DNA of 64,000 bases from the NCBI GenBank assembly GCA_029747015.1, contig JAKOGI010000106.1, positions 575,001-639,000 on the forward strand. The letters run 5' to 3'. A program made the translations under genes and the position numbers. The first letter of the stretch is position 1; each line of letters starts with the position of its first letter. The notes below the pieces were generated by a model, which was given only the letters and a program-made list of their open reading frames with translations, did no database searches and was not told where the DNA came from. The DNA comes from Carnegiea gigantea. Lineage: Eukaryota; Streptophyta; Magnoliopsida; Caryophyllales; Cactaceae. Of the stretch, positions 1 through 12,430 are shown piece by piece.

Positions 1-866
1 CTTTGAAAGACCTGAGGGTGCTGAATAGTCAACCCCTTTAACTGGTTCTCTAAAGCTGTAAATCTAGACTCTATATGGCTCAAGTCGGACACGGAATGCA
101 TACCCCCCTTGGCACTGGCGATTCTAGAACTTAGACTATCATCTCTAGTGGACTTTCACTGCATGGTCTTTTCAGCTAAGTCCTCTAAGAATTCTCAAGC
201 TGCAGTAGGACTCCTAGATAAGAATCCACCTTGACACATAGACTCTAGCATAGTTCTAGTTTGTTGGTCCTAACTCTTATACACAATTTGACACAGACGC
301 CACTGTTCAAGACCATGGTGGGGGCACTGGGCTAATAAGTTCTTAAACCTTTCCATGTACCTCCAAAAAGGTTCCTTATCAAACTGAATAAACTGGTTCA
401 TTTCATTCTGTAATTTAACAATTTTGCCATTAGGAAAATATTTTCGCGAAAAGACTTTAACAAAATCATTCCAATTCGAAATAGAATTAGCAAGTAAACT
501 ATACATCCATCTCCTGACATTTTCTTTTAACGCAAATGGAACAAATCTCAGTTTAACCACATCAATATGCACATTATGAAAATGTATCATATTACATACT
601 TCTTCAAATTCACTTAAAAATGAAGAAGCATCTTCAAGTCCAGTGAATTTAGGAAGCATCTGAATGTAATGTGGTTCCATTTTCAAGTTCACATTAGCAC
701 CTAGGGCGGGCAGATTAAAACATGAAGGTAACGTCGAACGAGGAGGGTAAAAGATCTCATTCCAAGCCTTTTCAGTTCTTTCTTGTCGAGCCACTTTTTC
801 AAGTTCAGGTTCAGGTTCGATCCTAATTAGTCTTCTTCTTTTAGACTCCCTAACCCAAACAATCAT
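1..866 (-). pseudogene. Athila-like Ty3/gypsy gag, N-terminal part
   Basis: The minus strand is open from 866 down to 270 (198 codons, start at 866) and encodes a retrotransposon Gag. Family features visible in the translation are PKFTGLEDASSFLSEFEEVC, followed by LRFVPFALKENVRRWMYSL, SNWNDFVKVFSRKYFPNGK and the FWRYMERFKNLLAQCPHHG block. This order is typical of the retrotrans_gag domain in Athila-lineage elements. Gag would package element RNA in a virus-like particle. Reading stops near 270 and homology seems to continue, broken, to the window edge, so it is a partial pseudogene. It lies just downstream (minus sense) of a primer-binding site and LTR, as expected for the 5' end of an element. 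Confidence 0.8.
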
Positions 867-1082
867 GCAAGTCCTACACCCACTATCGTATTTTTGGTCT
901 ATTTTTTTTTAAAAAAAAACAAGAAAGAAAATTAATAATAGTGATCTAAAAAACCACTCAAGTAAAGAGAAGAAATAATAAATAATGACTAATAATAAAT
1001 AAAATGAAGTACCAAACTAACAAAAGACACAGATATCGATAAAAATAGCAAATACAAAAAAAAGTGGTCAATTGAATACTTA

Positions 1083-1103
1083 CCATCCCCGGCAATGGTA
1101 CCA
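1083..1103 (-). other. Primer-binding site of the Athila-like element
   Basis: On the minus strand this reads TGGTACCATTGCCGGGGATG. It closely resembles the TGGCGCCGTTGCCGGGGA motif complementary to the 3' end of plant tRNA-Asp, which is the usual primer site of Athila and related Ty3/gypsy elements. It lies directly after the LTR end, between LTR and gag, which fixes the element orientation as minus. Two or three substitutions suggest age. Confidence 0.75.
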
Positions 1104-1109
1104 AAAACT

Positions 1110-2670
1110 TGTTTGTATAAAACGTAGCCGCAGGCACACGGTGTCTAACTTGTAGTATAGTCCAGCGAATACAGATCGTCCCACGAAGATAGTAGTAACA
1201 ATTTAACTACTTAATTAGCTAAACTGCTATTAACGGTTAACCAACTACTAAGACCTAAGAAAATACTGACCCAAGATTATGTTAAACACTAATTAAGCTA
1301 AAGTAGATGGAGAAAAGAAAAAGAACAAACTTAAAATAAGAAAATAATGAAACGATATAAGTTTATGCCCAGAAAAGCCAATTACAATGTGCTGAGCAAC
1401 AAAATAAACAAAGCAATACTACTAATAAAATAGACTAATAAAAGTCAAAGCTCAATTGTATGAAACAAATATTACAATTTGCAAGTGGTCTACAAGTGTA
1501 GGAAATAGAGATTGTATAAATAAATAAAAAAACATAACAAAATAAAGTAAAGTAGAATGAAACGAAAATGAGAAGAGCACTGACCCCCAAAGTAATAAAA
1601 GCTACTACATATTCAATGCTCAAAGACAAGGAGGCAGGCTTTGCTCCCAAAAAAAAATAAGATGCCAACTAAAATAAATAAACAATAAAAGCTAAATTAA
1701 TCAAAATGTAGACTTTGAAGCTGGAAAAATGAAGGGTAAGAAGCAAAAACAGAGCACACCAACGTTGGAAAATAGAGTAGGCAAATGAAGAAATAGAATA
1801 CCAGAATGACTGAAAATTGAACCCAAAACTTGCAACTTAATTCAAGCTAGTTGCCCAATTCTCAGCAAAAGCACAAAATAAATAGAAAGAGATTGTTATT
1901 CATTGCTCGAAGTTTCCAACAATGGCTTCCAAGCCATTGAACCAACAATGGGAAGGATCCAGAAATTGTTAAAATCGTAAACAGAGAATGAAAACAATTG
2001 GAAAGCTGGATACAACTGAACTTTGACTCCGGCTTGATCCCCCCAAGCTTTCCCAACACCTCTATTTATATGCAAGATTCTAACCGTATCTGACTTCCCA
2101 TCCCTACAAAATTTGGGTTGTTTCCCTTTTTTTCTCCCTGTGCACAACTGCCACTTTGAGATGGATTGTTCCATTGTGAAAAATCAGGCGTCTTTGACTG
2201 GGTCCGCAGCTGTAGAGATCACTTCGCCAAAAGAATCTCATCACGGATGATGGTGATGGAGTTGGTGTGGGTGAAAAGTGAACTTGGATGCTTCTGTCTT
2301 TGCGGAATGAAGATGAACTGCAAATGGGGGAGTTTGGAGGAAACAGAGAATAGGTGGGGGGGGGAAGGGTGTTTACTTGAACTGAGTCTCGTGAGAGGGA
2401 GGGGGATGCGGGAATTTGGGTTTTTTTTTATTTTCTTTTTTTTTTGGAAGAAGAAAAGGGTTGGGTCTGTCGGTCGTGACTTTCTGGACTGCACTTTCCC
2501 CTTTCACTTCTAAGCCCAAATTTCCATTTCTCTATCCCTTTTTCATTTTGTTTCGCTTCTCCTGCAAAAAATAATAAAATGCAAATAAAAATTCTAAAAT
2601 AATAGTTATTTTGAGTCAAAATCATCGGTTTAGGAGCATAAAGTTGCCTGATTTTTCAACCAAACAAATA
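1110..2670 (-). repeat. Athila-like LTR (about 1.55 kb)
   Basis: The minus-strand LTR ends in ...ACAAACA next to the primer-binding site. It begins near 2666-2670, just after a GGGGG polypurine tract. The length suits Athila-type LTRs. No second copy lies in the window to compare with, so the ends are inferred from the flanking primer site and polypurine tract. Short ORFs inside it on both strands (for example 2166-2513) have no recognisable product. Confidence 0.6.
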
Positions 2671-3470
2671 CCCCCATACGTAGATTTTACTCGTCCCCGA
2701 GTAAAACAACTAGACAACATAGAAAGAAATATAAACTAAGAAAAAGAAATTTCTAACTTATTTTCGTAGGAATCACAGTTGCATTTAGCGTATGCAACAA
2801 GCCCTTTAAATCCCTAAGTTCCCCCCACGGATAAGTAGGTCTCGTGAGGGTTTGCAGAAGATATACCCATAAAATCTTTCAAACGAAAAAGAAAAGGATA
2901 GAAAGAGCAGAAAAAAAAATTTCTTTTATAGAAATTTATAAGGGGAGATAGTATAAATTTCAACAAGGCATGTCACAGAAATTAATCTGTAGATGGACAA
3001 GATGTACACTCCAGAACTCTAGGTCCTCACGGCTGATATCTACACTCCCACTTTTCACCTTACAAACCAACATAATAATGTATCCATCCTAGTGTATGGT
3101 GCGCGAGTGTACCATTACCTTAGGAGTTAGGCTAACCAAAGTTTGACTTAATCTCACTTGGTAAGACATAGGCTGCTTTATTGACTCACTAACATGGAAA
3201 GCATGTTTTTCTAGTAGCAGTATTGCCTCAAAGGGTAGCACCCAGTAGCGCATGCCTCAAAGGGATACTTGTCATTCCCAACTTTGATTTTTTTTTCCGA
3301 CTTGAATGCAAAACAAAGATAAGTGGGATAATTAACCCTGTAAGCCTAAGACTCTAAGACAATGGTGATATACAAAATAAGGATGGGACTCACAGTTATA
3401 AGGGAATGATGAGATTAGAACTAGGGCATAGAATGTCATACTTAGGACTGAGTTCTCATCATGTTCAACC
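2671..3470 (-). other. 3' untranslated region and polypurine tract of an Athila-like element
   Basis: Between the end of the pol relic and the LTR lies 0.8 kb without coding signal. On the minus strand it closes with TACTCGGGGACGAGTAAAA and then TATGGGGGT. This matches the usual arrangement just upstream of the 3' LTR in many plant Ty3/gypsy elements, where a GACGAG motif is followed by the G-rich polypurine tract at 2671-2675. Confidence 0.55.
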
Positions 3471-3473
3471 TAC

Positions 3474-5015
3474 CTATATACAACCTAATACTAAGTTATA
3501 AGGATCAAGCCAGTCAAAACTGTACACATTCCCCAAAATAAGAATAGAAGAGGTAAAAGAAAAAAAAGAAAATAGAAGAAAATCCTTTTTTTTTTTTTGA
3601 AATCTGTAAAGGTCCTCACACTTAAACAATCCAATGTCTCTATTGCATATAGAAGCATAAGAATGAAAAAACACAAAATCAAGAACCAAGAAAATAAAAG
3701 AAAATAAATATACAAAATAAAGCTTTATACAAAGGAACAATAGTACCAAGTTGAATATTGGATGCATCCAAACTAATCTCCCCAACCTCAATCTCTGTAC
3801 GGTGGCTCGTAGAGCATCATACACTCTACTTCTCTGTCCTCTGCAGGTAGTCCCAGAAATGGTTTCAACCTTTATCCATTCACCTTGAAATGAGTACCTC
3901 TCGTGGGATCCTGTATGTCTAGAGCACCATATGGAAAAATATGAGAAATAATAAAAGGACCAGTCCAACGAGATCTCAACTTACCTGGAAAAAGTATAGT
4001 CTAGAGTCATAAAACTAACCCTTCTGACTTGGGAAGAACTCTTTCCTATGAATATGCCTGTCATGGAACAATTTTGCTTTCTCCTTATGCATCCTGGAGT
4101 TTTCATAGGCCTCAGCTCTGATCTCTTCCAACTCACTCAACTATAACTTCCTTTCTACCCCAGCCGCCTCTAAGTCAAGGTTCAAAGTCTTTATAGCCCA
4201 CATAACATGATGCTCAAGTTCTACAAGAAGTTGACAAGGCTTAGCAAGGACAACACTAAAAGGTGACATACTTAAAGGGGTCTTAAAAGCTGTTCCATAA
4301 GCCCAGAGAGCATCAATGAGCTTATTTGCCCAATCCTTACAGTTTCTACTCACAGTCTTTTCCAAAATTTGTTTAATTTGCCTACTAGAAACCTCTACCT
4401 GGCCGCTAGTTTAAGGATGATAAGAGGTGGCTAAACGATGAATGATCGAGTACTTTTTTAACAACGCGTCAAAAGAACGATTGTCAAAATGAGTCCCCTG
4501 ATCACTAATAATAGCCCTTCACATGCCATACCTAGAGAAAATATTTTCCCTAAGGAACTTGACAATGACTCTAGCCTCAATTGTCCTGGTCGGCATATCC
4601 TCCACCCACTTAGACACATAGTCCACAACAAGGAGAATATACACATTCCCAAAAGAACAAGAAAATGGTCCCATAAAATCAATCCCCCAAACATCAAAAA
4701 TCTCAACAACAATAATCGGCTTAAGGGGCATCATATCTCTCCTACTGATTTTTCTAAACTATTGACACCTACGGCAGCTTTTACCATACAAGTGGGCGTC
4801 TTTGAACAAGGTAGGCCAATACAGACCACATTGAAGGACTTTGGCAGCTGTTTTCTTCCCACTAAAATGCCTCCCACATGCTTGGTTGTGACAAAAAGAA
4901 AGGACACTTCTAATCTCATTATCAGGGATACACGTTCTAAAAATTTGATCAGAGCAATATTTGAATAAATAAAGGTCATCCCAATAGAAAAATTTCACCA
5001 GAAAAAAGAATATTT
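3474..5015 (-). pseudogene. Athila-like pol 3' end: integrase and tail
   Basis: Minus-strand fragments in several frames give consecutive integrase pieces. The zinc-binding region near 4998-4760 reads HNQACGRHFSGKKTAAKVLQ then LYWPTLFKDAHLYGKSCRRC. The core near 4734-4519 contains [20 protein letters not shown] and [15 protein letters not shown]. The C-terminal part near 4365-4141 contains [19 protein letters not shown]. Below that, [14 protein letters not shown] residues mark the pol tail near 3900. Integrase would insert element cDNA. Frameshifts and stops make it non-functional. It lies on the 5' side (minus sense) of the LTR at 1110-2670 and so belongs to the end of an element, whereas the gag at 1-866 is the start of one. 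Confidence 0.75.
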
Positions 5016-5029
5016 ATGGTCAACCAATT

Positions 5030-6663
5030 TAGCTCCTATATCCCAGTACCACCAGTCATTCCACCTAATAATGAAGAAAGGAGTCGGGAACATAGTAAAG
5101 ATACTTCAAGCCATGAGAGCACGTCGAACAAGGTGCTCATCAAGTCAGATGATAAAGACTAGGTGGTTATACTTTTCTAATCTTGTATATTCAGAACAAA
5201 AACATATATATAATTGTTTGTTATGAACACAAATTTCTAACTGTGTGTTTCTTATTTGCAAGCTTCTTTCCCTATGATGTGGTGTTCGAAATTATGAAGA
5301 TATTTGTGAGCAAATTTCCCAAGCCGTGGCCATGATAGGGTAAAGTCCCTAAATCATAACGGGATTTGTGGTTTGGTTAGTTCAAGGTAAGATAAACTAC
5401 TAAGTTTACTATAACTATAAATATATTCTTGGTGAAAACATTATTTATGTTTTATTGGCTTTTGTTTTACAGAAGCATTTCTATTGGCTCCAGAGCATAA
5501 CTCCCAAATTAGGAGGAAGGAGAAAGGGGACAGTAGATTGAAAGATACATTTGGGGAGGTAAGAAAGAAAAGCAAGTAGCTGCTGTGTTTTTTGACAGCA
5601 CTTGGAAGTCACTTCAAGAGTACTGGGCTTCCAAAAAATTTAAAAAGACGAGTGCACAAGCAAAGAAGAACTGGAACAGTGACCAGGATGGCTTAGGTCC
5701 TTCTTTGCATACATGTGGTTCGATCCCATTTAGTGAGCAAAAGAGACGTTTGGCAAGTGGTTCATTAATTTTTACATCCTGTATTTTCTATAGGTTTTGC
5801 AATGTAGGAAGAACTCTCATGTATTTCAACTTATTTGCATATTGTATAGGTCAAGAAGCTTAATAGGGAGCCGACTGCAATAGAACTATTAATGATACTC
5901 ATCAACATTAGCAAGACAACACATGGCTCGATAAGAAATCTGAAAAAATGTATGTAAGTTACCTCTACTTTTTACGTGTTCAAAAATCTTCCCACTCTCG
6001 TGATTTTGATGCTATATTTGCAACGCATAATATTTTTAATCTTATTTTGTAGACGGAACATCAATAGAGATGGGAACAAATTAGAAACTCCCAAGCTTCT
6101 ACAGATCCAAGCTCCGATCCATCTGAAATTCCATCTAAGACAAAGCTGTAGGTGCAAGACAACTTAAACAAAAAGGGGCGCTTGTATGGGCTAGGTTCAA
6201 AGGGGGTGACACTGAAGCAGCTATTCAAGTCCACAGCAACATCCAGGCACGGTCAGGAGCCTGATGTATGAGAGATGGTTATCCAATTAAATAATGAGCT
6301 AAGTACAATGACGGAGATAAACCACAAAACAGAAGAGAGGAACCGACATTTAGAAGAGAAAGACATGATGTTAAGTGAACAACTTAGTTGGGTGCAAAAC
6401 ACACTAAGTGAGTTCATTAGATCTCAACAAGTATCTCGCTCTAGATCATGCCCACCCCCTTCTTCGCACCCTCGACAGTATCATCGCTCTACTTCTTATG
6501 CTCCTCCTTCTCCAAGTCCTCCTCCTCAACCCGTATGTCAAGATATTGATGATAATGATGATGATGATGATGGTAATGGTGATGGTGATGATCATGGGTC
6601 TGATTTAGGTGGCGAGAATCTTGGGTATGATCAGCACTCTAACTACAACTACTTCAACTATTA
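5030..6663 (+). pseudogene. CACTA (En/Spm) transposon ORF, Transposase_24-like
   Basis: Plus-strand pieces match the Transposase_24 family found in CACTA elements. 5585-5760 gives WKSLQEYWASKKFKKTSAQA followed by KKNWNSDQDGLGPSLHTCGS and IPFSEQKRRL. 6170-6260 gives KKGRLYGLGSKG. 6275-6664 is a 129-residue C-terminal piece with a charged coiled-coil-like start (residues 1-45), a Ser/Pro-rich middle and an acidic Asp/Asn-rich tail. Introns or frameshifts separate the pieces, and stop codons are present around 5165. The upstream piece at 5030-5160 reads PPVPPVIPPNNEERSREHSK. It is a relic with no intact reading frame. The left terminal CACTA sequence is not visible and was probably lost at the junction near 5015-5030. 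Confidence 0.65.
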
Positions 6664-7008
6664 GAACATTGAACATTGTGTGATTTTTATGTTGCGTTGT
6701 TATGTGTAGATATTACAATGGTTTGTGATTGTGAAAACTTTATAGTTATGATGGTTGAATGAAAGTAACCATGTTTGGTGGTTACGTTATGAACCAGTAA
6801 GCTAGAATTTGATCTTGGTGTGATTATGTACAGCTCAACATTTGTAATGGTTGAATGAAAGTAATCACGTGTGGTGGTTACATTGTTGTCATATGTGTAC
6901 CACGTGTGCGGGTTGTAAATGCTGCACTTGCAGGTTTCGTTGAATTTGTAATTGCACTATTGAAGTTTCGAATTTTATATGTAAAAGGGTATAACAAATT
7001 CTGACGAA
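6664..7008 (+). other. CACTA element tail up to the chromovirus insertion
   Basis: This non-coding stretch follows the CACTA ORF. It contains an imperfect repeat: GGTTGAATGAAAGTAACCA(T)GTTTGGTGGTTAC near 6752 and a similar GGTTGAATGAAAGTAATCACGTGTGGTGGTTAC near 6850. It ends with ATTCTGACGAAAT, which resembles the subterminal repeats found at 20614-20960. That supports both sides being one element split by the chromovirus. Confidence 0.5.
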
Positions 7009-10000
7009 ATACACCCCCAACCCGAGGAGGAGTCACACCACCAGGATTTCCTAGAGGGAATCCCTAAGGCTATTGAGGTTAGGTTTATGCATTAGTATTT
7101 AGTTAGGTATTATGGAATAAAACTGCAACAGTTTCCCCTGCTTTTGCAACATTTTATGGTCTTAGCTTAGGTAAGGGTACTTGTAAGCTGATAATAAGGT
7201 AAAACAAAATATAAGGCGACTAGATTCACCGCCACGGGTCATTCATCCGGGTCACTAATAGTCAAACTAACTAAACACAAGAGTTATTAAAATTATATAC
7301 ATAGGTTCAGAGCCAACTATATGCTTACACATTCAATGAGGAGCTTAAACAATTACAAATATGGTAAGGCATCAAAATAACTTCAAAATAACCTTTATAC
7401 CTGCTCAGTCTGAACCTAGAAAGGGAATAAAGAAAGGGATGAACCACCACACGCTCAGTGAATATTTCTCAACTCCTTAAAAACCAAAACCATTTGTAGG
7501 CAATAATGATAAGTAGCAGTCACACAACATTTGTATATTACTATCATATTAGACAATTATTGTCCCCAAGGAAAAATCATCACCTCTAAACTTCATACTA
7601 GGCCACTCAAGCTCCTTTCTAGAACCTTAATGACCAAACTTCCTTAATAATCAAGCATTTAGGCACATAAGCAAGCAAATCACAAGGATAGGGTAAAACG
7701 CTTTTAAATATGCATTTTGAAACGTAGTGACTCATTTTACATTTAAAGAATAGTTTACAATTCAAACTAGCATCCTCAAGGCTCATGTATTTTTTGAAAG
7801 TTCCTGAAATACCCACACTGGTAATAATTCAAAACGATTCCTCACATATCAGGAAAATATCTTTATATTCAGGCATAAGATTACATAATGTGTTGGGTAT
7901 GGGAGATCTACACTCTCCCTAAGTGAGGTCATCACTTACAACTCACGTTATCTTCGGGGTATATGTAACATAACATTTAGTAAAAACGCGTCTCAGCTGA
8001 GTAGCTCTAACTTCGATATTATCCTCTGCGAGGGCAACTGCTCACGCCTTATCCTGCGTCTAGTCCCCCCCTCAAGGTTTTATCATGCCTCACACATCAT
8101 CAAACGTTACCCTTGGGGGAAGCAGCTCATGCCTTATCCTGCGTCTAGTCTAACATATCATCAAACATTACCCTTGTCAGGGTCTTCTAAGGTTCCCACT
8201 TCTGGGTCTAACTCCCTAGGCCTAGCCAGTTGCCTAGCACTATCTTAGCCATTAAAATGCACTAAACCATTATAGTTATTAAAAGAAGTCACTGTCAAAC
8301 GCAACAAGTCTCACGAGTCAAGAATCACTTCTTTTTAATAGTTGCTTACATAATTAAAGCCATGCTTGTCTAGCAAATAACCCATAACTCCATTAATGGT
8401 TTATGGTTCTTTCATTTTCAACCTGAAAAACCTATTAAAATCATAGTGAGTCTACTAACTCACAATTCAAAACTTAAAGTAATTTGCTAACATATAATTT
8501 AAACGAGGTTTCGTAATTAACACCTTCAGTTGCCCTTTCTCAGTTTGTTTAAATCCTTTTAAACACAAAGAAAGAGATATAAACAAAATAAAGCCTTAAA
8601 GCATTTTTGAACTTGCTAATAGGTTGCTTTTTAACTTCCTAGACCTATCGACTATTCAGTTGAGTCATTCACTGAGTAGTTCAATGATTTAGGATCTTGT
8701 TAGGCTACAAATACCTTAATAATTGAACAGGCACTAGTGAACATTTAGAAACATTTGAATTTATGAAAACATGTTTTTAAGGATCCTTTTAAAGATTTCT
8801 AAAGTTCACAAACCATTCACATAGCATAATTTAAATAATTCTAGATGGAAGGGTTTCATAAATAAGTTATTCGTGTCACTTCGCAGGAACAGTTTCAGCA
8901 GAATCCACCTAATGCCCCAAATACTTCGCAATCCACACGATTGCGATTAATATCAAACCAGGGCTCCCTTCTCACACAACACCGACCATAAAAATCTCGA
9001 ATCGCTCATTAGTTTCACCTCAGGCCATCCAACTATCAAGCTCAGTTCAATATTACGGCAACTCAATTGATTCATTCAGGAAATCAACATCCACAAGTGT
9101 AGCATTCATATCAATTACCAAAAATAGAATTTAAGCATATCTAAACTGATCTAGTAATAGCATTAAAGCATAATTCCGCTTGCTCTTCAATTCCTCAAAT
9201 CGCCCTATTAGCAACCTATGAACATAGCGTTCACATGCAACCACCAAAACAGAATTTAGGTATAATAAAACTGATTTAGTAACAACATTAAGACACAATT
9301 CTACTTGTTTCACAATTTCCCAAATTGATCGGTTAGCAAAAGCTACGCATCAACTCAACATGCAAGAGTCCTGAATCAGCATCATCATCATATTTACCCA
9401 ATTTCAGTCCCAATTCCTCCAATTACTGTTGTCCAACTCAAACTCAAGCATGAACTAACTACATTCATTAAAATCTATTGAAATTACTAATAATTAGGAG
9501 GAAGAGAAAACCCACCTCAATTCCAAAAAGTGGGGTCGACTGACGACTGTTGGGCTCGACTTTAGGTGCTTGAAAACCCAGATTTTCGACTCCTTGCTAC
9601 AACGACGCCCAAACCCACGTAAATCTGCTCCAGCCACGCCTTAACCCACGCAAATCAGATCCCAAATTCCACTGGACATTCACTCACTAATTTGAAGTTG
9701 TGGTGGATGTTTGATGCTGCGAATCACTCCCAATTTATTGAGGTAATCGATTACCTAAAGACAGGATTACATGGCCAAGCTTCGACACGCGTTCGGAGCC
9801 TCGAAACACCACCCAAACCGACCACAAATGCGATGGTTCTTCTCTGATTTTACCTAGAACTTGCAATGATGGCCTTGTTTGATGTTAGGGAGGTGAAATC
9901 TGAGAATTTTTGAACTGGGTGAGGCGAAAATTTGATGAGATTCTGGTGCTTGAGCCGTGTGGAGAGGAGAAGAAGAAGAAAGAAAGAGAGGGATGGGGCT

Positions 10001-10498
10001 CGAGGGGTCACGTACCAAAGGAGAAAGAAGAAGCCAGACTTAAGTCTAGCGCAACTTTGATAAAATTGCCCGTCTTCCCCCTTTTTTTGGTTTCAAGCTT
10101 ACCCAATAATCAGCTCTGCTAGTCTAATCTCATACCTCATATTCTAAACCCGGATCAATGATACAATCTCTCGTTGATTAATCGTTCTCGGTTATATCAA
10201 GGTTCGATTTTAGTAAATAACGAAACCAATTCTAAGGTTGATAATCTAATCGTATTCGGGATTCTATTCGATTTAGTACCCAATAATAATCCTTATTAAC
10301 GCTTATTAAATCATCGAAAAATTTTCAAAACTAATAATATAATAACAATGGCAACAATAATATTCTTTTTAATAAAATTATCGCTCACACAAGTACACTA
10401 ATAATAATTTAACTTATGTAGTTAATGAAACACAATTTTATAACGCCATAAGGTAAGACAGTCAGCTTAACGTAAAAAGAAAGAATGTAGGTGTTACA
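7009..10498 (-). repeat. 3' LTR of the chromovirus (3.49 kb)
   Basis: It starts near ACACCCCCAACCCGAGGAGG and ends GAATGTAGGTGTTACA, and aligns along its length with 14754-20613. One example is the shared stretch GGAATCCCTAAGGCTATTGA at 7059 and 14808. It retains a segment around 8285-8345 that the other LTR lacks. A polypurine tract lies immediately beside it at 10501-10514. No host gene is present. Short ORFs inside it have no recognisable product. Confidence 0.85.
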
Positions 10499-10500
10499 CT

Positions 10501-10514
10501 CTCCCCCCTTAAAA
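10501..10514 (-). other. Polypurine tract of the chromovirus
   Basis: The minus strand reads TTTTAAGGGGGGAG directly before the 3' LTR start TGTAACACC. Position and composition are those of the plus-strand primer site for reverse transcription. Confidence 0.75.
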
Positions 10515-10539
10515 GAATTTCATCCTCGAAATTGCTTAC

Positions 10540-12070
10540 CTGGAGGAACTAATGTTGGGTACTTCTCTTGCATTTTTTTTCTGGCTCCGAGGCTGCTTAA
10601 GCTATCTTGTGATGCTTCCAAAGTACTTTAAGATGAGGAATACTCCTATTCTTGAGCTTCTTCTCCATTCTTTCCAATATTCGAATAGGTTCTTCCACAT
10701 ATGTGAGGTTCTCCTTCATCTGCAACGATTCATACTTGATAACATGATCTGGATCCGAAACGTACTTTCAGAGACTAGATACATGGAATACGTCATGTAT
10801 GCCTTGCAGTGAGGCGGTAGGGCCAATCGGTATGCGGCCGAGCCTACTCTTTGTAGAATCTCAAAAGGTCCAATGAATCTTGAGCTCAGTTTTCCTTTTT
10901 GGCCAAACCTTATGCTTCTCTTGAGTTGGGAGACCTTCAAGAATACATAGCCCCCAACATTACACTTTAAAGGCCTTCTCCTGATATCTATGTAACTCTT
11001 TTGCCTACTCTGGGTAGCCTGTAACCTTTTACGTATGGTTTTGATCACCTCAACTGTTTGGTTGATTAGTTCCACCTTAGAGACTTCTTTTTCTCCTACT
11101 TCTTCCCAACAAATAGGAGTTCTACAGCGGCGATCGAACAGTGCTTCAAAAGGGGTCATGCCAATACTTGCATGGTAGCTATTCTTATACGCGAACTCGA
11201 CCAGAGGTAAGTTGTGATCCCAGGTCCCTGTGTACTCCAATGCACAGGCTCTTAACATATCTTCTATGGTTTGAATAGTCCTTTCAGATTGTCCATCTGA
11301 CTGAGGGTGGAAGGCTGTACTCAGGAATAATTCAGTTCTCATTGCTTTTTGGAATCCATGCTAGAACCTAGATATAAACTTAGTGTCTTGATCTGACATT
11401 ATGCTGAGGGGTACTCCATACAATCTAACTATTTACTTGATGTATAAATATGCTAATTGCTCAAAGGTGAAGGTGATTTTCATGGCTAGGAAATGTGCAG
11501 CCTTGGTCAATCTGTCAACAACCACCCAGATACTATCATGCTGCTTGGTGGTTTTTGGTAATCCGATGACAAAATCCATAGTGATGTGCTCCCACTTCCA
11601 CACTAGAATAAGTAAGGGCCGAAGCAATCCCCCAGGTTTTTGGTGTTCAATCTTTACTTTCTGACAAGTCAGGCAGCGAGCAACATAATCTGTGATATCT
11701 CTTTTCATCCCTATCCACCAGAAATGCATCTTTAAGTCATGGTACATCTCGGTGCAACTAAATGGGTAGTAAGATCTAAATTATGTGCTTCTTTCAACAG
11801 CTCCTTCTTGAGGTCCAGCACATTAGGGACGCACAATATGTTCCGTACCAAAGCACATCATTTGGGATTTGAAATTCCTTAATTCTTCCTTCTTCTACTC
11901 CGTTCCTAATTTTTATAATCTCAAGGTCTTGCTTCTGACGCTGCTTGATTTATCCTATTAGTGGGAAGTAACCTAGAGTGCTGCCAGGTAGTTTTGATTT
12001 TCTGGTGGAACTACTTCTATATGGAGGGCATCAAGTTCCCTTAGAAGTCTTTCCTCCTGAGTAAGTAGGC
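10540..12070 (-). pseudogene. Chromovirus integrase with chromodomain-like tail
   Basis: On the minus strand, 11747-11433 encodes the zinc-binding and early core region (YHDLKMHFWWIGMKRDITDY, ARCLTCQKVKIEHQKPGGLL, HITMDFVIGLPKT). 11342-10716 encodes the later core with STAFHPQSDGQSERTIQTIE and the GPFEILQRVGSAAYRLALPP block. The acidic core residues are visible in MDFV, in the intervening SIMSDQD and in the QSERTIQTIED region. A broken chromodomain-like tail follows to about 10540 and ends near an FEDEI-like motif. A stop near 11430 and a break near 11345 split the frame. 12063-11750 is the RNase H-integrase linker with a recognisable EERLLRELDALHIEV. Confidence 0.8.
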
Positions 12071-12081
12071 AGGCTATAGAG

Positions 12082-12430
12082 CTAGTGGATTTTCTGATAA
12101 CCATTTCTTTTAAGTTCCATCCTCTCTCCTTCAAAGGTCGAGAAAGTGATTAGCTTCTTTTCACAATCTATAGTCACTTTATGCTTAGCTAACCAGTCCA
12201 TCCCTAAAACAATATCCCATCCTTGTATTTCTAATTGTACCAAATCGGTAGAAAGTGTTCTCCTTTCTACATTAACAGCACAATCTCTAAAGATAAGGTC
12301 AATATGATGAATAATTCCTAAAGGAGTACTCACATAAAGTTGTATATCCACCCCGTCAGGCTTACCGGCGAGTTTCTTTGTAAATTCAGAGTTCAAAAAA
12401 AGTAAGTAGCACCAGAATGAAATAAGATGC
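12082..12430 (-). pseudogene. Chromovirus aspartic protease, catalytic Asp changed
   Basis: The minus-strand frame encodes the retropepsin region: ARILFHSGATYFF, then a stop, then EFTKKLAGKPDGVDIQLYVS and LEIQGWDIVLGMDWLAKHKV. The last of these is the typical 'ILGMDWL' landmark. Protease would cut the Gag-Pol polyprotein. The active-site triplet expected as DSG reads HSG (codon CAT), and a stop follows a few codons later, so it is inactive. The frame ends at KRNGYQKIH, where the family should continue into reverse transcriptase. Confidence 0.75.

Noticed and set aside
2166..2513. 115-codon plus-strand frame in the Athila-like LTR
   Set aside because: Lies antisense within an LTR, low-complexity Phe/Lys-rich end, no recognisable domain.
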